64,000 bases of DNA from Bacillota bacterium (GCA_017889705.1 JAGGAB010000007.1:124001-188000), one strand, 5' to 3'. Shown: positions 17,552 through 28,009, counted from the stretch's first letter. Notes: a model not told the origin generated them from the letters alone. A program made the numbers and translations.

Positions 17552-18615
17552 GAGCAGCGATAATTTCGGTGACTAACAAAGGGGCGGAATTGGCTGAGAA
17601 AATAGCGCCGTTCTTAAGTGGCGAGATAGATATCTATGCCAAAGAAGAACGCAATCCGCGTAGCCATAACGCCTACTCTAGCCTGAGTGATTTGGTTAAG
17701 GAAATTTTCCCTAAATATGATGGGTTAATTTTTATTATGGCAACAGGTATCGTGGTAAGGATGATAGCACCTTATGTGAGGGACAAGCGGGTTGATCCGG
17801 CTGTTGTGGTTATGGATGATGGCGGCACTTTTGCCATCAGTTTGCTTTCAGGTCATATTGGCGGTGCCAATGATTTGGCTGAACTGGTGAGCATTGCTGC
17901 CGGTGCCACGCCGGTTATCACAACAGCCACTGATGTTGCTAACTTGCCTGCCGCCGATGTAATCGCAGTAAAACTTAATCTGACAATTGAACCTTTCCCG
18001 GCCTTGAAAACAATTAATTCTGCCATTGTAAACGGCGAAAAAGTAAGGTTTTTCCTGGATGAAGAATTAATTGGGCATGATCATTATCATGATATGGCCG
18101 ACGAACAGGGAGTGGAGCTGGAAGATCTCAGCAAGCTGGCCACAGAAGATTATGATGCGGCTGTAATCATTACCGATAGAAAACTTGATATTGAAAAACC
18201 GCATTTGTATTTGCGGCCAGGCAGTTTGGCTGTCGGGGTAGGCTGTCGACGGGATGCCAGCAGTGCAGAAATCATGTCAGCCATAAGCCAGGCTTGTCAG
18301 ACTATTGACCGAAGCACCAAAAGTATTGCAGTTATTGGCAGTACTGTTCTTAAAGAAGATGAAATCGGCTTGTTGGCAACCGGCCAGCATATGGCGGTGC
18401 CAGTGCGGTTTTTTTCCAATGAGCAACTCGAAGAATGTATTGAACAACATGGATTAGCATTATCGAATTTTGTTAAAGAAAAGATTGGAGTGGGGAATAT
18501 ATGCGAACCAGCAGCAATTCTAGCGGGGAAAAACAGCAAACTGCTGTTGCCCAAAACCAAGTATCCCAAAGTGACTGTGGCTATCACGCCGGCAAACTAT
18601 CGGTGGTGGGAATAG
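17548..18615 (+). CDS. cbiG: Cobalt-precorrin-5A hydrolase CbiG
   Basis: FIMATGIVVRMIAPYVRDKRVDPAVVVMDDGGTFAISLLSGHIGGANDLA, GVGCRRDAS. Confidence 0.94.
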   Translation: MRAAIISVTNKGAELAEKIAPFLSGEIDIYAKEERNPRSHNAYSSLSDLVKEIFPKYDGLIFIMATGIVVRMIAPYVRDKRVDPAVVVMDDGGTFAISLLSGHIGGANDLAELVSIAAGATPVITTATDVANLPAADVIAVKLNLTIEPFPALKTINSAIVNGEKVRFFLDEELIGHDHYHDMADEQGVELEDLSKLATEDYDAAVIITDRKLDIEKPHLYLRPGSLAVGVGCRRDASSAEIMSAISQACQTIDRSTKSIAVIGSTVLKEDEIGLLATGQHMAVPVRFFSNEQLEECIEQHGLALSNFVKEKIGVGNICEPAAILAGKNSKLLLPKTKYPKVTVAITPANYRWWE

Positions 18616-19325
18616 GACCTGGCAGTATTATTGACATGACGCCTCGGGCCAGACAGGCTATTGAATGTGCGGAAGTTATTGTCGGTTATGACACTTATTT
18701 GGATTTAATAAAAGACTTGTTACCGGGAAAAACCACAATCGGCACAGGTATGATGCAGGAAATCGACCGCTGTCAGGCTGCAGTGGAACAGGCCATGGAG
18801 GGCAAGCAGGTTGCCGTTATATCAAGCGGTGATCCGGGCGTATACGGTATGGCCGGTCTGGTGCTTGAACTTGTTGCCAAATATCCGCAGCCTGTTCAGC
18901 CTGAAGTTGCGGTTATTCCGGGCATTAGTGCTGTTAGTGCTGCTGCTTCCATTTTGGGCGCTCCCCTCATGCATGATTTTGCCGTTATCAGCTTAAGTGA
19001 TTTACTGACTCCCTGGGAAGTGATTGAAAAAAGAATTGAGATGGCATCTGCCGGCGATTTTGTTATTGCCATCTATAATCCCAAAAGCACCCGTAGGACA
19101 CGCCAAATTGAAATTGTCCGCGAAATTGCACTGAAACACAGGAAGGCAGATACGCCTGTTGGCATTGTGCATCATGCCAGCCGTACCAAAGAAGATATGA
19201 AACTTTCCACCTTAGAGAATTTCACCAAAGAACATATTGATATGTTCTCCTTGGTTATTATTGGCAACAGCCAGACGTATGTCGCTGACGGAAAAATGGT
19301 GACGCCCCGGGGCTATCAACTATGA
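18501..19325 (+). CDS. cbiH: Precorrin-3B C17-methyltransferase (CbiH/CobJ), long overlap with cbiG
   Basis: KLSVVGIGPGSIIDMTPRARQAI, GYDTYLDLI, SSGDPGVYGMAGLV, IYNPKSTRRTRQI; ATG at 18501 preceded by ggagtgggg. Confidence 0.92.
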   Translation: MRTSSNSSGEKQQTAVAQNQVSQSDCGYHAGKLSVVGIGPGSIIDMTPRARQAIECAEVIVGYDTYLDLIKDLLPGKTTIGTGMMQEIDRCQAAVEQAMEGKQVAVISSGDPGVYGMAGLVLELVAKYPQPVQPEVAVIPGISAVSAAASILGAPLMHDFAVISLSDLLTPWEVIEKRIEMASAGDFVIAIYNPKSTRRTRQIEIVREIALKHRKADTPVGIVHHASRTKEDMKLSTLENFTKEHIDMFSLVIIGNSQTYVADGKMVTPRGYQL

Positions 19326-20092
19326 TTTTAGTACTGGCCGGAACGCTTGATGGCCGGGAATTAGCTTTGCGTTTGATAGAAACCGGTCAGCCGGTAATGG
19401 TATCAGTGATTAGCGAGTATGGACGGAGTTTGGCGGAAGTGCCAGGTATTGGCGTTCATACCGGGACATTGACTGTTGAAGGGATGCAGGACTTAATTGC
19501 AAAGCAGAACATCCAGGCTATTGTCGATGCCAGTCATCCTTATGCGGTAAATGGTTCACTAAATGCTATGAAAGCCTGTGAGCTTGCGGGTATTATCTAT
19601 ATACGATATGAACGCGCCGAAGTCTGTATGCCTGCATATGAACAGGTACATATGGCCGCTGATGCTGCTCAGGCCGCAAGGCTGGCGGCTGGTTTAGGCA
19701 AGGTAATATTCTTAACTACCGGCAGCCGTACATTGAAAATATTTAAAGACGAGCCCTCGCTGGCAGGCTGCCGCCTAATTGCGCGAGTATTACCACAACC
19801 TGATGTTGTACAGGAGTGTATTGATTTAGGCTTTAATCCCGGTGATATTGTTGCCATAAAAGGGCCGTTTTCGCAGCAACTAAATACTGCGTTATTTAAA
19901 GAATATGGCGCCGAAGTAATTATAACTAAAAACAGCGGGGCAATCGGTGGAGCCGATACTAAAATAGCGGCTGCGATCGAATTAAATCTGCCGATTGTTG
20001 TCATTGGCCGGCCGGACATCAGTTATCAGAACTTATGCCAGACACAAGAGCAAGTGTTCAACATGATTAACAAACTATATGAAAAAAATTAG
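19322..20092 (+). CDS. cbiJ: Precorrin-6A reductase (CobK/CbiJ)
   Basis: LVLAGTLDGRELALRLIETG, VDASHPYAV, FLTTGSRTLKIF, IKGPFSQQLN, TKNSGAIGGADTKI. Confidence 0.92.
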   Translation: MILVLAGTLDGRELALRLIETGQPVMVSVISEYGRSLAEVPGIGVHTGTLTVEGMQDLIAKQNIQAIVDASHPYAVNGSLNAMKACELAGIIYIRYERAEVCMPAYEQVHMAADAAQAARLAAGLGKVIFLTTGSRTLKIFKDEPSLAGCRLIARVLPQPDVVQECIDLGFNPGDIVAIKGPFSQQLNTALFKEYGAEVIITKNSGAIGGADTKIAAAIELNLPIVVIGRPDISYQNLCQTQEQVFNMINKLYEKN

Positions 20093-20106
20093 CGCGGGAG
20101 GTACTT

Positions 20107-20733
20107 ATGCAGTACATAAAAGACCCAATGGCTATTGAAACACGCAGTATGGAAATTATTGCGCCATATCTTGCCAAGTTTCAGTTAGATGAACAGACAA
20201 CCAAGGTTTACTCGCGGATTATCCATGCTGCCGGTGACCCTGATTACGCCAATATCATAAAAGTGCATCCTGAGGCTATTGCCGCAGGTATTGCTGCCTT
20301 ACAAGCCGGTTGTAATATTTTCTGTGATGTTGAAATGGTACGCACCGGCATTAATAAACGCCGGCTGGGTGAATTCGGCGGTCAGGCTTATTGTCTGGTA
20401 GCTGATGAAACAGTAGCCCAGGAAGCCAAAGTAGCTGGTATTACCCGTTCCATGGCAGCCATGCGCAAATTTGGGACTCAGCTTAACGGCGCGATTGTTG
20501 CGATTGGCAATGCACCAACAGCACTGTTTGAAGTATTAAAAATGATTGAAGAAGAAAATATTAAACCGGCGCTTATTGTGGGCGTACCGGTCGGTTTTGT
20601 CGGCGCTGCCGAATCTAAGGAATTGCTGCATACAACTTCGCCTGTGCCGTATATTACCGTACTTGGCAATAAGGGTGGAAGCCCGATTGCGGCTGCCTCG
20701 GTTAATGCCGTAATGTATATGCTGGGTCGCTAG
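20107..20733 (+). CDS. cbiC: Precorrin-8X methylmutase (CbiC/CobH)
   Basis: RIIHAAGDPDYANII, CDVEMVRTGINKRRL, AIGNAPTALFEVL, GVPVGFVGAAESKELL. Confidence 0.95.
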   Translation: MQYIKDPMAIETRSMEIIAPYLAKFQLDEQTTKVYSRIIHAAGDPDYANIIKVHPEAIAAGIAALQAGCNIFCDVEMVRTGINKRRLGEFGGQAYCLVADETVAQEAKVAGITRSMAAMRKFGTQLNGAIVAIGNAPTALFEVLKMIEEENIKPALIVGVPVGFVGAAESKELLHTTSPVPYITVLGNKGGSPIAAASVNAVMYMLGR

Positions 20734-20780
20734 CTTACTGGACGCTGGAATAAGGAATGCGCTGTTGAGGAGGGGGACAT

Positions 20781-22160
20781 ATGGACCAATTTAATATTCC
20801 CAGAGTGGTAATCGCCGGTGTTAGTAGTGGAGTGGGTAAAACAACGATTGTGACCGGTATGCTCGCGGCGTTAAGCCGGCGTGGCTTCAAAGTTCAGTCT
20901 TATAAAGTTGGTCCTGATTATATCGACCCGGGCTTTCATCGTTTAGCCAGCGGTAAAAACGCTCATAACCTTGATACCTGGCTGGTGCCGCCTGAATCGT
21001 TAGCAGCAATATTCGAAAGTACGGCAGAGAATAATGATATTGCAATTATTGAAGGTGTTATGGGTCTATATGACGGTGGCCGCGCCGGTGTTAGCAGCAC
21101 GGCCGCCGTGGCAAAACTCCTAAAAGCACCGGTAGTGCTGGTGATTGACGCCAAATCAATGGGCGAGAGTGCCGCTGCCATTGCTCTAGGCTTTAAAACA
21201 TATGATCCTGAAGTGAATTTGGCCGGTGTTATCATTAACCGGCTTGGATCGGAAAGCCATAAACTTATGGTATGTGAGGCGCTTGACAGACTGGGCATTC
21301 CTGTTATCGGTACAGTTTTCCGTAATAAGGAGCTCAGTATGCCGGAACGTCACCTTGGTTTGACACCAGTTACCGAGCATGATTCAATTGCGGCAGTAAC
21401 CCAAATGGGAGAACAAGTAGCTGAACAGGTAAATTTGGAACAACTTGTCGCGCTTGCTAAAACTGCCGGGCAATTGTCGCAAAGCGCGGTAGTGCAAACA
21501 GAAAAATCTCGGCATAAAAATGTCCGTATTGGTGTAGCTCAAGACGAGGTATTTACGTTTTATTATCCTTCCAGTCTTGAGGTTTTAAGCGAATATGGCG
21601 CAGAGCTTGTTCCGTTCAGCCCACTTAAAGACAGCCGGCTGCCGAAAGTTGACGGCCTTATTTTGGGTGGTGGTTTTCCGGAAATGTTTATTAAAGAATT
21701 AGCTGCCAATACTGCAATGCGTCAGGATATAAGGCAGGCGGTTAAGCAGGGAATGCCGATATATGCTGAGTGCGGTGGGCTTATGTATTTATCACGGCAA
21801 ATAACTGATTTTGATAATCAGACCTATGATATGGTTGGTGCTATTCCGGCCGTATGTCAGATGCAGTCTAAACTGGAAACAGTCGGCTATGTAACAGCAA
21901 GGGCGCTAAACGATAATGTACTATGTGCCAAAGAAGATAGTCTAAAGGGACACGAATTTCATTTTTCAAAGATGTTTCCTGATGTAAGTGATGAAGAGTT
22001 TCCGTGGGCCTTTGAGTTTAAGAAAATGCGGACAGGTGCTCTTTATCAGGGCGGTTATGCTTCAGGTAATGTGTTAGCATCCTATTTGCACATGCATTTT
22101 GCCGGCAACCGACAAGCGGCCCGGCAGTTTGTTGAGAAGTGTGCGCAGTACCATACCTAA
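20781..22160 (+). CDS. cbiA: Cobyrinate a,c-diamide synthase (CbiA/CobB)
   Basis: VIAGVSSGVGKTTIVTGMLAAL, YKVGPDYIDPGFH, EGVMGLYDG, LGGGFPEMF, YAECGGLMYL. Confidence 0.95.
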   Translation: MDQFNIPRVVIAGVSSGVGKTTIVTGMLAALSRRGFKVQSYKVGPDYIDPGFHRLASGKNAHNLDTWLVPPESLAAIFESTAENNDIAIIEGVMGLYDGGRAGVSSTAAVAKLLKAPVVLVIDAKSMGESAAAIALGFKTYDPEVNLAGVIINRLGSESHKLMVCEALDRLGIPVIGTVFRNKELSMPERHLGLTPVTEHDSIAAVTQMGEQVAEQVNLEQLVALAKTAGQLSQSAVVQTEKSRHKNVRIGVAQDEVFTFYYPSSLEVLSEYGAELVPFSPLKDSRLPKVDGLILGGGFPEMFIKELAANTAMRQDIRQAVKQGMPIYAECGGLMYLSRQITDFDNQTYDMVGAIPAVCQMQSKLETVGYVTARALNDNVLCAKEDSLKGHEFHFSKMFPDVSDEEFPWAFEFKKMRTGALYQGGYASGNVLASYLHMHFAGNRQAARQFVEKCAQYHT

Positions 22161-22182
22161 GGAGACGGGAGATGTAGCTAGT

Positions 22183-22764
22183 ATGGCAGGTAAAATTGTG
22201 TTGGTTACCGGTGGTGCCCGCAGCGGCAAAAGCACTTTTGCCGAAAAGTATGCGGCGTTAGGCGGACGCAAGGTGGCATATATTGCTACTGCACAAATTT
22301 ATGATGAAGAAATGCAAGAACGGGTAAATATTCATCAAAGCCGCCGGCCTGCCAGTTGGCCGACTTTTGAAGCTCCTTACAAGGCAGAAGCAGCAATGGC
22401 GCAGGCCGTTCAGAGTGCTGACAGTGTGTTGTTTGATTGTTTGACACTGTATACTACTAACCTGTTACTGGCGCCTGACGCGCCAACTACCCGGGAAGAA
22501 CGTTGTAAGGTTGTGCTGGCAGGAATTGAAAAGCTGCTAACAAGTGCCAAACAGGAAAAGTGTGACGTAATCTTTGTTACCAATGAAGTCGGGTTAGGCA
22601 TTGTGCCCGACAATCCGCTGGCCCGCGAATATCGTGATGTGGCAGGCCTTGTTAATCAAAAGGTGGCGGCAGTTGCTGATGAAGTATATTTGGTGGTAAG
22701 CGGTTTGGCTGTTGAGCTAAAGAAAATCGCCGTTAGTCTGGAGGAGGGTAAGTGTAATGGCTAA
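22183..22764 (+). CDS. cobU: Adenosylcobinamide kinase / guanylyltransferase CobU
   Basis: LVTGGARSGKSTFAEKYA, TAQIYDEEMQERVNIHQSRRP, VTNEVGLGIVPDNPLAREYRDVAG; ATG at 22183 preferred over track start 22099. Confidence 0.94.
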   Translation: MAGKIVLVTGGARSGKSTFAEKYAALGGRKVAYIATAQIYDEEMQERVNIHQSRRPASWPTFEAPYKAEAAMAQAVQSADSVLFDCLTLYTTNLLLAPDAPTTREERCKVVLAGIEKLLTSAKQEKCDVIFVTNEVGLGIVPDNPLAREYRDVAGLVNQKVAAVADEVYLVVSGLAVELKKIAVSLEEGKCNG

Positions 22765-24289
22765 AGCAATTATGTTGCAAGGGACAAGTTCTCATGTCGG
22801 TAAAAGTATTTTGACTACGGCACTGTGCCGGATTTTTAAACAGGATGGCCAGAAAGTAACGCCGTTTAAGGCGCAGAATATGGCACTTAACTCCTATGTT
22901 ACCAAAACCGGCGGAGAAATGGGCCGGGCGCAGGTGGCGCAGGCTGAAGCGGCCGGATTAGAGCCTGCTGTGGAAATGAACCCGGTATTATTGAAACCTA
23001 CCGGTAATTCTTGCTCGCAGGTTATTGTCATGGGTAAGCCTGTGGGCAATATGTCAGCTCAGGAATATCATGCCGGTTATAGTTTAAAAGCCCTGGGCGT
23101 GGTAACCGAATGTATCCAAAAACTGCATAAAGATTTTGACACTATTGTCATTGAAGGAGCCGGCAGTCCGGCTGAGGTTAACCTGAAAGATACCGATATT
23201 GTGAATATGCGTACTGCCAAACTGGCCAACGCACCGGTGCTCTTAATTGCCGATATTGACCGGGGCGGTGCTTTGGCTTCGGTTGTCGGTACATTAGAGT
23301 TATTAGACCCGGATGAACGTGACCTGGTTAAAGGCATTATTATAAATAAATTCAGGGGCGATATTACCCTGCTTAAACCTGCGTTGGATTTTCTGGAAGT
23401 TAAGACCGGCAAGCCTGTTGTTGGCGTTGTGCCGCATCTTGACCGTTTGGGAATTGATGATGAGGACTCTGTGTCGCTTGAGGATAAAGGGCAGTCGGCT
23501 GAAGAGTGTGAACTGGATATTGCCGTTTTGCGTCTGCCTAAGATATCGAATTTTACCGATTTTGACGCGCTGGCCAATGAAAGCGATGCCAAGGTTAGAT
23601 ATGTGCGCCAGGGAGAAGCTATCGGCAAGCCTGATTTGATTATTCTGCCAGGCAGCAAAAACACAACCGAGGATTTATTATATCTTCGCAATAACGGTTA
23701 TGAGCGGGAAATTGTCAAGCTGGTAAAGAGCGGAACACCGGTGGTTGGCATTTGCGGCGGCTACCAAATGCTGGGGCGCGAAGTACAGGACCCTGAGCAT
23801 ACCGAGTCCGACCTCGACCAGGTTATCGGGCTAGGGCTTATTGACAGTATCACTATCTTTGAAGCTAATAAAGTAACTCATCAGGTCATTGCAGCCGCTG
23901 GCGGTCATAAGTTTTTGGGAATCAACTTTAGTGGCAACAATCTGCAAGGCTACGAAATTCATATGGGACGAACCAAGTTTTTATCAGAGGTGGAACCTGC
24001 GTTTACCATTGAAACCCGTTCCGGTGAACAGGTCAAGCTAGCCGATGGTGCGGTTACGCCTGACGGGCTGGTTATGGGCACTTATATCCATGGCATCTTT
24101 GACAATGATGAATATCGCCGGGCTGTACTTGATGCATTGCGGGTACGCAAAGGCTTGGCACCTCTTGGGGTAATCCTGGATACCCAGGCTCGCAAAGATG
24201 CTGCATACAATCGGTTGGCCGATGTTGTCCGTCAAAGTATGGATATGGATTTGGTTTACCGGATTATGAACGAAAATAATGGTAGATAG
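22757..24289 (+). CDS. cbiP: Cobyric acid synthase (CbiP/CobQ)
   Basis: MLQGTSSHVGKSILTTALCRIF, FKAQNMALNSYVTKTGGEMGRAQ, IEGAGSPAEVNL, GICGGYQMLG. Confidence 0.95.
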   Translation: MAKAIMLQGTSSHVGKSILTTALCRIFKQDGQKVTPFKAQNMALNSYVTKTGGEMGRAQVAQAEAAGLEPAVEMNPVLLKPTGNSCSQVIVMGKPVGNMSAQEYHAGYSLKALGVVTECIQKLHKDFDTIVIEGAGSPAEVNLKDTDIVNMRTAKLANAPVLLIADIDRGGALASVVGTLELLDPDERDLVKGIIINKFRGDITLLKPALDFLEVKTGKPVVGVVPHLDRLGIDDEDSVSLEDKGQSAEECELDIAVLRLPKISNFTDFDALANESDAKVRYVRQGEAIGKPDLIILPGSKNTTEDLLYLRNNGYEREIVKLVKSGTPVVGICGGYQMLGREVQDPEHTESDLDQVIGLGLIDSITIFEANKVTHQVIAAAGGHKFLGINFSGNNLQGYEIHMGRTKFLSEVEPAFTIETRSGEQVKLADGAVTPDGLVMGTYIHGIFDNDEYRRAVLDALRVRKGLAPLGVILDTQARKDAAYNRLADVVRQSMDMDLVYRIMNENNGR

Positions 24290-24291
24290 CG

Positions 24292-25257
24292 ATGATAGAA
24301 TATGTAATAATAGGAGCAGTTATTCTTGATCGTCTAATTGGCGATCCACGGACATCGCTGCATCCGGTGGTTCTTATCGGGAATTTTATTGCCTGGCTGG
24401 AGCGTCGGCTTTTGCGGACAGAACACTCACAGACCCACAAAAATCTGGCAGGTACCATTCTGGTAGTTGTTGTATTAACAGTAGTATATACTTTGGTATG
24501 GCTGATTATGGCTGGTTTACATTCTCTGCATCCTTGGGCAGCGTATATTGGCGGTGCAATGTTGCTGTCGTTTACTATATCAACCAGAAGTCTGGCAGAA
24601 GCCGGGCGGGAGATTGCGGGATTTCTTAATTGCGGCAATATGGAACAAGCGCGCCATAAGGTCGGCTGGATTGTCGGACGCGATACTGCCAATCTGGATA
24701 CTGCCGAAGTAACACGGGCTACTGTGGAAACCGTGGCGGAAAATATCGTTGATGGTATTATCTCACCACTGTTTTATGCGGCAATTGGCGGAGTCCCACT
24801 GGCCTTTTTATACCGTGCAGTTAATACTATGGATTCCATGGTGGGCTACAAAAATAAAAAGTATCAGGATTTTGGTATGGTTGCCGCTAGGGTGGATGAT
24901 GTTTTTAATTATATTCCGGCTAGAATTACCGGATTGTTGATAATCTTGGCAGCAGCACTCCTTAAGCACAATGCCAGCGGTGCATTTCAGGCCATCAGGC
25001 GTGATGCGGTGAAACATCCCAGCCCCAACAGCGGATTTTCGGAAGCCGGTGTGGCAGGCGCTTTAGGCATCAGATTGGGCGGGCTTAATTATTATGGTGG
25101 AGTGCCTTCGCAGCGGGCGTATATGGGAGACGAAAAGTGCCAGCTTACGCCAATTCATATTGATCAGACCATTCAGGTTATGTATGTCGTGACAGTGCTA
25201 TTTGTGGCAGCGATTGTAGTTTGTAAATGGCTGCTTATGCAGGCGACAGCTCTTTAA
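24292..25257 (+). CDS. cbiB: Adenosylcobinamide-phosphate synthase CbiB
   Basis: DRLIGDPRTSLHPVVLIG, VGWIVGRDTANLD, ETVAENIVDGIISPLFYA, HPSPNSGFSEAGVAGALG. Confidence 0.94.
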   Translation: MIEYVIIGAVILDRLIGDPRTSLHPVVLIGNFIAWLERRLLRTEHSQTHKNLAGTILVVVVLTVVYTLVWLIMAGLHSLHPWAAYIGGAMLLSFTISTRSLAEAGREIAGFLNCGNMEQARHKVGWIVGRDTANLDTAEVTRATVETVAENIVDGIISPLFYAAIGGVPLAFLYRAVNTMDSMVGYKNKKYQDFGMVAARVDDVFNYIPARITGLLIILAAALLKHNASGAFQAIRRDAVKHPSPNSGFSEAGVAGALGIRLGGLNYYGGVPSQRAYMGDEKCQLTPIHIDQTIQVMYVVTVLFVAAIVVCKWLLMQATAL

Positions 25258-25272
25258 GGTGGAGGAATAAAG

Positions 25273-26004
25273 TTGAATGACTTTTTTACCGGGTTGCAGT
25301 TTCTTACCCGCATTCGTTTAGTAAAACAAACAGATTGGTCACCAGAAAGTTTTGGACGCAGTGTCAAATATTTTACAAGTATCGGTGCCATTATCGGTTT
25401 GATTTTGGCGGGTCTGTATTATATTCTTAGTCAATTTTTACCGTACCATGTCTTGGCTGCTGTTCTTATTGTTGCCGAAATCATTCTTACCGGCGGTTTG
25501 CACTGTGACGGGTTTATGGATACGGCTGACGGTGTATTTTCCGGGCGTTCCCGGGAACGCATGCTGGAAATCATGAAAGACAGCCGGGTTGGTGCCAATG
25601 GTGTGGTGGCTTTTGGTTTATTGATACTGCTAAAGTATTCGCTTATTATCGATATGCCACCGACCATGTTGTTGCCGGCGCTTGTTGTTATGCCGGTGGC
25701 AGGGCGAACGGCAATGGTTATCAGTATTACATCTTTCGCCTATGCACGTCCTGACGGCATGGGAAAGGCCTTTGCAGAGTATGCTAACCGCACTACCTTA
25801 TGTATTGCTGCTATTGTTTCGACGGCTGTGGTTATTCCGTTTGGAATACAGGCGGCAATTAGTGCCGGCGGGGCTGTTTTGGCTGGGATTGCTGCCGCGA
25901 GGTATCTCGCGAGTGTCCTTGGGGGCTTAACCGGGGATACCTATGGTGCTATTACGGAATTTACGGAATTAATAGCGCTGCTTATCTTTGTTCTTTACTA
26001 TTAG
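25273..26004 (+). CDS. cobS: Adenosylcobinamide-GDP ribazoletransferase CobS
   Basis: GLQFLTRI, GGLHCDGFMDTADGVFSGRSRERMLEIMKDSRVGANGV, GGLTGDTYGA. Confidence 0.94.
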   Translation: MNDFFTGLQFLTRIRLVKQTDWSPESFGRSVKYFTSIGAIIGLILAGLYYILSQFLPYHVLAAVLIVAEIILTGGLHCDGFMDTADGVFSGRSRERMLEIMKDSRVGANGVVAFGLLILLKYSLIIDMPPTMLLPALVVMPVAGRTAMVISITSFAYARPDGMGKAFAEYANRTTLCIAAIVSTAVVIPFGIQAAISAGGAVLAGIAAARYLASVLGGLTGDTYGAITEFTELIALLIFVLYY

Positions 26005-26031
26005 ATTCAACACGGAAAGGCAGACTTTCTA

Positions 26032-26913
26032 ATGACAATAAAAGTAAAAGCACCTGGCTCATGTGGAGAATTGGTACAGGGCACAATAAATGGGGTTAAT
26101 TTTTTAATCACCTGTCCGGTGGATTGGTATTCCGAGATTACTGTGACAAAGGATGCCGTACAGGCAAAGATTGATCCTAAGACTGCTGCCGCTGTGGCTA
26201 AGACATTTGAATATCTAAACATTTCCGGAAATATCGGGCTTGCGGTTACCTCTGATTTGCCTGTAGGCAAAGGCATGGCATCCAGCAGTGCTGACATCAG
26301 TGCGGCCTGCCAGGCGGCGGCTTTGGCCGTAGCTGGTAAGCAATTGTCGTGTGACGAGATTGCCGACATTGCGTTAGCCATCGAACCCACTGACGGCATA
26401 TTCTATCCCGGAATCATTATGTTTGATCATATTGAGGGCAAAATCCGACGGCCATTAGGAACGCCGCCGCATATATATATTGCGGTATTTGATGTTGGCG
26501 GTCAGGTGGATACCTTGGCCTTTAACAACCGCGAAGATCTTGTCGTTTTGAATCAGGACAAAGAGTCACAGGTTGCAACAGCTGTTGCTTTGGTTACCCA
26601 AGGCTTGAAAACCGGTGACGCTCGCCTTATAGGGCAAGGTGCCACCTTAAGTGCGCTAGCTAATCAAACAATATTATATAAACCCTGTTTGGAACAGGTT
26701 CTCCAGATCAGCCAGGATTATAGAGCGGTAGGCATTTGCGCTGCTCATAGCGGCACTGTTCTGGGTGTAATGTTTAGTGCCGACAATATGGCTGGTCATG
26801 ATGAGTGTATTGAAAAAATTGGCAGCCAGTGTTTAGAAATGATATATTTAAAGACGGTTCGGTTAATTACAGGCGGACTTATCATAACAGGAGATGATGA
26901 CGGTGAACGCTGA
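26032..26913 (+). CDS. pduX: GHMP kinase, PduX-like L-threonine kinase
   Basis: APGSCGELVQGTINGVNFLITCPVDWYS, PVGKGMASSSADISAACQAAA; in cobamide operon beside CobD-type decarboxylase. Confidence 0.85.
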   Translation: MTIKVKAPGSCGELVQGTINGVNFLITCPVDWYSEITVTKDAVQAKIDPKTAAAVAKTFEYLNISGNIGLAVTSDLPVGKGMASSSADISAACQAAALAVAGKQLSCDEIADIALAIEPTDGIFYPGIIMFDHIEGKIRRPLGTPPHIYIAVFDVGGQVDTLAFNNREDLVVLNQDKESQVATAVALVTQGLKTGDARLIGQGATLSALANQTILYKPCLEQVLQISQDYRAVGICAAHSGTVLGVMFSADNMAGHDECIEKIGSQCLEMIYLKTVRLITGGLIITGDDDGER

Positions 26914-28003
26914 TAAGCAAATAGCCGGTTTTGTTCACGGCGGCAATGTGCACGCCTGGGCCAGAGAGGGTGGCGGTGAAGTAACTGCTGTTCTTGACTA
27001 TAGTGCCAACATCAATCCACTGGGTTTGGCTGCTAGTGTACGTGAGGCTATCGCACAGTCGCTTGACCAGATAGTTCATTATCCAGATGTAGAAGCTGCT
27101 ATGTTAAAAACGGCCATAAGCAGCTACTATCAGGTTGATACGGCACAAATTACGGCAGGCAATGGCGCGGTTGAACTTATCTATTTGTTGGCGCATATTC
27201 TGCGGCCTAAGCGTGTTCTTATCCCGGCACCGTCTTTTAGCGAGTACGAGCGGGCAGCTATTGCGGCAGGTGCGGCAATTGAATATGCCTATTTATCACC
27301 GGCAGACAATTTTGCTATTGATATAGAGTGGTTATGCGGTAAGCTGCCGGGAATTGATATGGTGTTTGTCGGTAATCCCAACAATCCTACCGGTACGCTA
27401 TTGACTGTCAGTCAGCTGGAGCGTTTGCTGGCAGCTGCTAGGCAAGCCGGAGCAGTGGTAGTTGTTGATGAATCTTTTATGGATTTTATTATTGACGATC
27501 AGAAACATACTTGCCGGCCTTTGCTCAAACAATACGACAAGCTGGTAATTATCCATTCGCTTACAAAATTCTATGCTATTCCCGGTTTGAGATTGGGTTT
27601 TTCCTTAACCACACCTGAATTGGCAAGAAAACTGCATGCCGCTAAAGATCCCTGGAATGTTAATCTATTAGCGCAGGCAGCAGGAGTGGAGGCATTAGCC
27701 GATGCCGAATATCAGCATAAGAGCCGCGAAACTGTGTGGCAGGCAAAAGACAGTTTGTACGCAGGGCTTAAGGCGCTACCAGGGATAAAGCCGTTTGCAC
27801 CGTCTGTTAACTATATCTTAATAGATATAAGCGCAAGCGGGCGTGACGCCGTACAAGTGCGCAAGCTGCTGGCACAGCAAAATATTTTAATCCGTGATTG
27901 CAGCAACTATCCGGGCTTATCTGCCAGTTATGTACGGGTAGCTGTTAAGCTTGAAGAACAAAACAAAATTCTGCTCCAACACTTAGAACAGGTCTTGAGG
28001 TGA
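26894..28003 (+). CDS. cobD: L-threonine-O-3-phosphate decarboxylase (CobD, aminotransferase fold)
   Basis: HGGNVHAWARE, DYSANINPLG, NPNNPTGTLL, VVDESFMDF, SLTKFYAIPGLRLGF. Confidence 0.9.
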   Translation: MMTVNADKQIAGFVHGGNVHAWAREGGGEVTAVLDYSANINPLGLAASVREAIAQSLDQIVHYPDVEAAMLKTAISSYYQVDTAQITAGNGAVELIYLLAHILRPKRVLIPAPSFSEYERAAIAAGAAIEYAYLSPADNFAIDIEWLCGKLPGIDMVFVGNPNNPTGTLLTVSQLERLLAAARQAGAVVVVDESFMDFIIDDQKHTCRPLLKQYDKLVIIHSLTKFYAIPGLRLGFSLTTPELARKLHAAKDPWNVNLLAQAAGVEALADAEYQHKSRETVWQAKDSLYAGLKALPGIKPFAPSVNYILIDISASGRDAVQVRKLLAQQNILIRDCSNYPGLSASYVRVAVKLEEQNKILLQHLEQVLR

Positions 28004-28009
28004 AAAAAT

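Noticed and set aside
23077-23691. 204-aa minus-strand ORF antisense to cbiP
   Set aside because: Shadow ORF; cbiP motifs on + strand explain the region.
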